Assembly: GCF_000721935.1 (NCBI RefSeq)
Contig: NZ_KL585393.1
Location: 125,972-133,422 of the forward strand
Length of the DNA stretch: 7,451 nt
Direction: 5' to 3'
From: Streptomyces sp. NRRL WC-3549
GTDB taxonomy: Bacteria > Actinomycetota > Actinomycetes > Streptomycetales > Streptomycetaceae
The position numbers and the translations under genes are program-made. Positions within the stretch are counted from its first letter, which is position 1. Each line of letters starts with the position of its first letter. The notes under the pieces were generated by a model. That model made no database searches, was not told the origin of the DNA, and was given only the letters and a program-made list of their open reading frames with translations. Positions 5,190 through 7,451 of the stretch are shown here, piece after piece.

Positions 5190-7451
5190 GTGCAGAAGAA
5201 GCGGCCTCGGAGCAAGGACAGCACGCGCGACGTATCCGGGGCGACGCCTCCGGCCGTGGGCGCGGGCAAGCGGACCGTACGGGTGCGCAGCAGGCTGGTC
5301 GCCGGCGTGGCCGTCGTCGGGATCACCGTGATCGCCGCGGGCGCCCCGATGGCTCTGAGCGCCTCCGCCGACCTCAACGAGTCCCAGCGGCTGGTCACGC
5401 TCGCCGAGCTGAACCAGCAGGCGATCACCCTCGCGCACTCCCTCGCGGACGAGCGCGACGAGGTGGTCGCGCACATCGCGGCGGGCCGTGACGAGGACGG
5501 CGAGGGCGACTCGGCCGACGCCGCCGCACGGGTCGACCGTCAGGTGGACGAGATCACCCCCGACGCCTCCGCGTCGCTGCGCCGCGACCTCTCCACCATC
5601 CCCTCCCTGCGCCGTGAGGCACTCACGGGCAAGGGCTCGGCGCTGGAGGCCTACCAGGCGTACTCCGAGGTGATCGCCAAGCTCCACGGCATCGCCGGTG
5701 AGCTCGCCGAGAAGACCCCTCCGCGCGCCGCCGACGCCACCCGTGCCCCGCTCGCCCTCGGCGGCGCGGTGGAGCAGGCGTCCGCCACGCGCGGCCTGCT
5801 GCTGGCCGCGCTCGCCGTGCCGGGTACGAAGCCGTCCGGCCCCGCGTTCGATCCGTACACCGGCCTTCCGGTCGAGGGCCAGGACGACAGCGGCAGCGAG
5901 GACGCCCGGACCCGGGACGACCTGAGCGCCGCCGCCCAGCAGGCCCGCGTGCGGGAGCTCGCCTCGCTCGCCACGTTCGACCAGGCGGCCGGGCCCGCCG
6001 CCCGCGACCGGCTCGCCTCCACGGTGTCCGGCCCCGAGGTCAACACCGCGGAGAAGTACCTCACCCGGCTGACCGACAGCCCCGAGCTGTCCGACGCGGA
6101 CCGCCGCTCCGACCCCAAGAAGGTCGAGGCCGCGCTCTCCGCCCGGGTCGACCGGATGCGCAGCGCCGAGTCCGCCCTGGGGACCGCTCAGGTCGCACGC
6201 CTGGAGAAGCTGCGGGACGACGACGTCACCGCGCTGGAGATCCGGCTCGCCCTGCTCGGAGGCTGTCTGCTGATCGCGGTCGGCGTCTCGACGGCGGTCG
6301 CCCGCACCCTCACCCAGCCGCTCGCCGTCCTCAGGCTCGGTGCCGGCCGGATCGCCGCCGACCCCGAGACCGCCGAACCGGTCCGCTACACCGGGCGCAA
6401 CGACGAGTTCGCCCAGGTCGTGCGGTCGATCAACACCCTCCACGGCAAGCTCCACGGCATGCGTCAGGGCACCACGGGCCGGCTGGAGTCCCTGGAGGCC
6501 GAGCACGGGGAGCTGCTCGCCGGCCGGGAGGCCCTCACGGCCGAGCGGGCCGCGCTCCAGGCCCAGGTCACCGAGCTGACCAAGCAGCTGGAGCGGTTGC
6601 AGAACACCGTCCACCACACCTTCGTCAACCTGTCGCTGCGCACCCTGGGCCTCGTCGAGCGGCAGCTCGCCGTGATCGAGGGACTGGAGGAGCGCGAGCA
6701 GGACCCGGAGCGGCTCGCCACCCTGTTCAAGCTGGACCACATGGCCACGGTCATGCGGCGCCACAGCGAGAACATGCTGGTCCTGGCGGGGAACGAGCAC
6801 AACCAGGGGCACGCCGGCCCGATTCCGCTGGTGGACGTGGCGCGGGCCGCCGTCAGCGAGATCGAGCGGTACGAGCGGGTCACCATCCAGTCCCTGCCGC
6901 CGCACGCCCAGATCGCCGGCTTCGCCGCCGACGACCTGAGTCACCTGGTCGCCGAACTCCTGGAGAACGCCACCTCCTTCTCGCCCCCGGACTCCCCTGT
7001 GGAGCTGTCCGGCTGGCTGCTGGAGACCGGTGAGGTGATGCTCTCCGTGCAGGACGAGGGCATCGGCATGTCGGCCGTGCGGATGACCGAGCTGAACGCC
7101 AGGCTGGCGGACCCGGCGTCCTTCGAGGCCGGTGAACAGGCCGCGGACGGCGCCGGACTGGGCCTCCAGGTGATCTCGCTGCTGGCCGCGCGCCACGGCG
7201 TCCGGGTCGAGCTGCGCGAGCACAAGGGGAGCGGGGTGACCGCCGTCGTGGTCCTTCCGCAGGCCCTGCTGCCGAAGGCGCTGCCCGCCGAGGCCCCGCC
7301 GCAGGTGCAGCTGCCGGGAGAGGCGCCCACGCTGAACCTTCCGGGCTCCGTCGCCGAGGCCAACTCCAACGCCCTGCCGACGCGTTCGGCCGGGCGCGAC
7401 GGCGACCCGCTGATCGCCGCCGCCGAGCAGACGCTCCGGGACACCGGCGTG
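5190..7451 (+). CDS. Conservon-type (CvnA-like) NIT-domain sensor histidine kinase, 3' end beyond window
   Basis: The frame is open from 5190 to the right edge (754 codons, no stop). The protein has a basic N-terminus, TM1 at about 36-57, an extracytoplasmic NIT-like (nitrate/nitrite-sensing type) helical region at about 60-345 with LAELNQQAITLAHSLADERD (71-90), TM2 at 353-371, HAMP at about 372-425 and a coiled coil at about 430-470. A dimerisation/H-box-like helix follows (QNTVHHTFVNLSLRTLGLVE, 471-490). The HATPase has an N-box (ELLENATSF, Asn593), G1 (DEGIGM, 622-627) and G2 (GAGLGL, 654-659). A Pro/Ala-rich tail begins near 685. This order is that of CvnA proteins, membrane sensors encoded first in conservons with a roadblock protein (CvnB), a DUF742 protein (CvnC) and a GTPase (CvnD). 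GTG 5190 is preferred because the basic N-terminus of relatives starts there, but it lacks a clear ribosome site; GTG 5163 and TTG 5178 are in frame. The signal sensed is unknown. Confidence 0.88.
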   Translation, partial: MQKKRPRSKDSTRDVSGATPPAVGAGKRTVRVRSRLVAGVAVVGITVIAAGAPMALSASADLNESQRLVTLAELNQQAITLAHSLADERDEVVAHIAAGRDEDGEGDSADAAARVDRQVDEITPDASASLRRDLSTIPSLRREALTGKGSALEAYQAYSEVIAKLHGIAGELAEKTPPRAADATRAPLALGGAVEQASATRGLLLAALAVPGTKPSGPAFDPYTGLPVEGQDDSGSEDARTRDDLSAAAQQARVRELASLATFDQAAGPAARDRLASTVSGPEVNTAEKYLTRLTDSPELSDADRRSDPKKVEAALSARVDRMRSAESALGTAQVARLEKLRDDDVTALEIRLALLGGCLLIAVGVSTAVARTLTQPLAVLRLGAGRIAADPETAEPVRYTGRNDEFAQVVRSINTLHGKLHGMRQGTTGRLESLEAEHGELLAGREALTAERAALQAQVTELTKQLERLQNTVHHTFVNLSLRTLGLVERQLAVIEGLEEREQDPERLATLFKLDHMATVMRRHSENMLVLAGNEHNQGHAGPIPLVDVARAAVSEIERYERVTIQSLPPHAQIAGFAADDLSHLVAELLENATSFSPPDSPVELSGWLLETGEVMLSVQDEGIGMSAVRMTELNARLADPASFEAGEQAADGAGLGLQVISLLAARHGVRVELREHKGSGVTAVVVLPQALLPKALPAEAPPQVQLPGEAPTLNLPGSVAEANSNALPTRSAGRDGDPLIAAAEQTLRDTGV

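Noticed and set aside
5172..7223. 683-codon minus-strand open frame opposite the sensor kinase
   Set aside because: The plus strand encodes an unmistakable NIT/HAMP/HATPase kinase. The antisense product is low-complexity Gly/Arg/Leu/Gln with no motif.

Overview
The window looks like chromosomal DNA from a high-GC actinomycete, most likely Streptomyces or a close relative. GC content is very high and real genes are marked by G/C in third codon positions. The gene families present (a NIT-domain conservon-type sensor kinase, a GAF-SpoIIE phosphatase, and paired CrcB channels around a DUF190 gene) are typical of that genus. The assignment rests on family content and composition only, not on a database match.

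Layout, left to right. (1) The start of a minus-strand gene runs off the left edge (1-64) behind a perfect GGAGG ribosome site. It is divergent from a MarR-family repressor gene on the plus strand (about 302-799). (2) A 552-base gap without a recognisable gene follows (800-1351). It holds a very stable GC-rich inverted repeat and a lone AT-centred dyad, CGGGTT-AA-AACCCG. (3) A cytoplasmic GAF plus SpoIIE-type PP2C phosphatase is encoded at 1352-2650. (4) A compact fluoride-export operon runs from 2850 to 3995: crcB1, a DUF190 gene and crcB2. The DUF190 reading frame is broken by what looks like a 71-base internal deletion. (5) Convergent to it, on the minus strand, is a second PP2C-like phosphatase (4035-4823). 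(6) After a 366-base divergent control region with a cluster of dyads, including a good match to the BldD operator, a large membrane sensor kinase begins at 5190 and runs off the right edge.

Functionally the window combines stress and signalling functions. CrcB1 and CrcB2 should form a fluoride channel, probably a heterodimer. The two PPM-superfamily phosphatases probably act on phosphoproteins; the SpoIIE-type one typically acts on anti-sigma-factor antagonists. The kinase is the first gene of a probable conservon (cvnA-B-C-D), whose remaining genes would lie to the right. I see no mobile element, CRISPR array, tRNA or rRNA. Nothing here is clearly a new system. The best leads are the broken DUF190 gene between two intact crcB genes and the BldD-like site before the conservon kinase.
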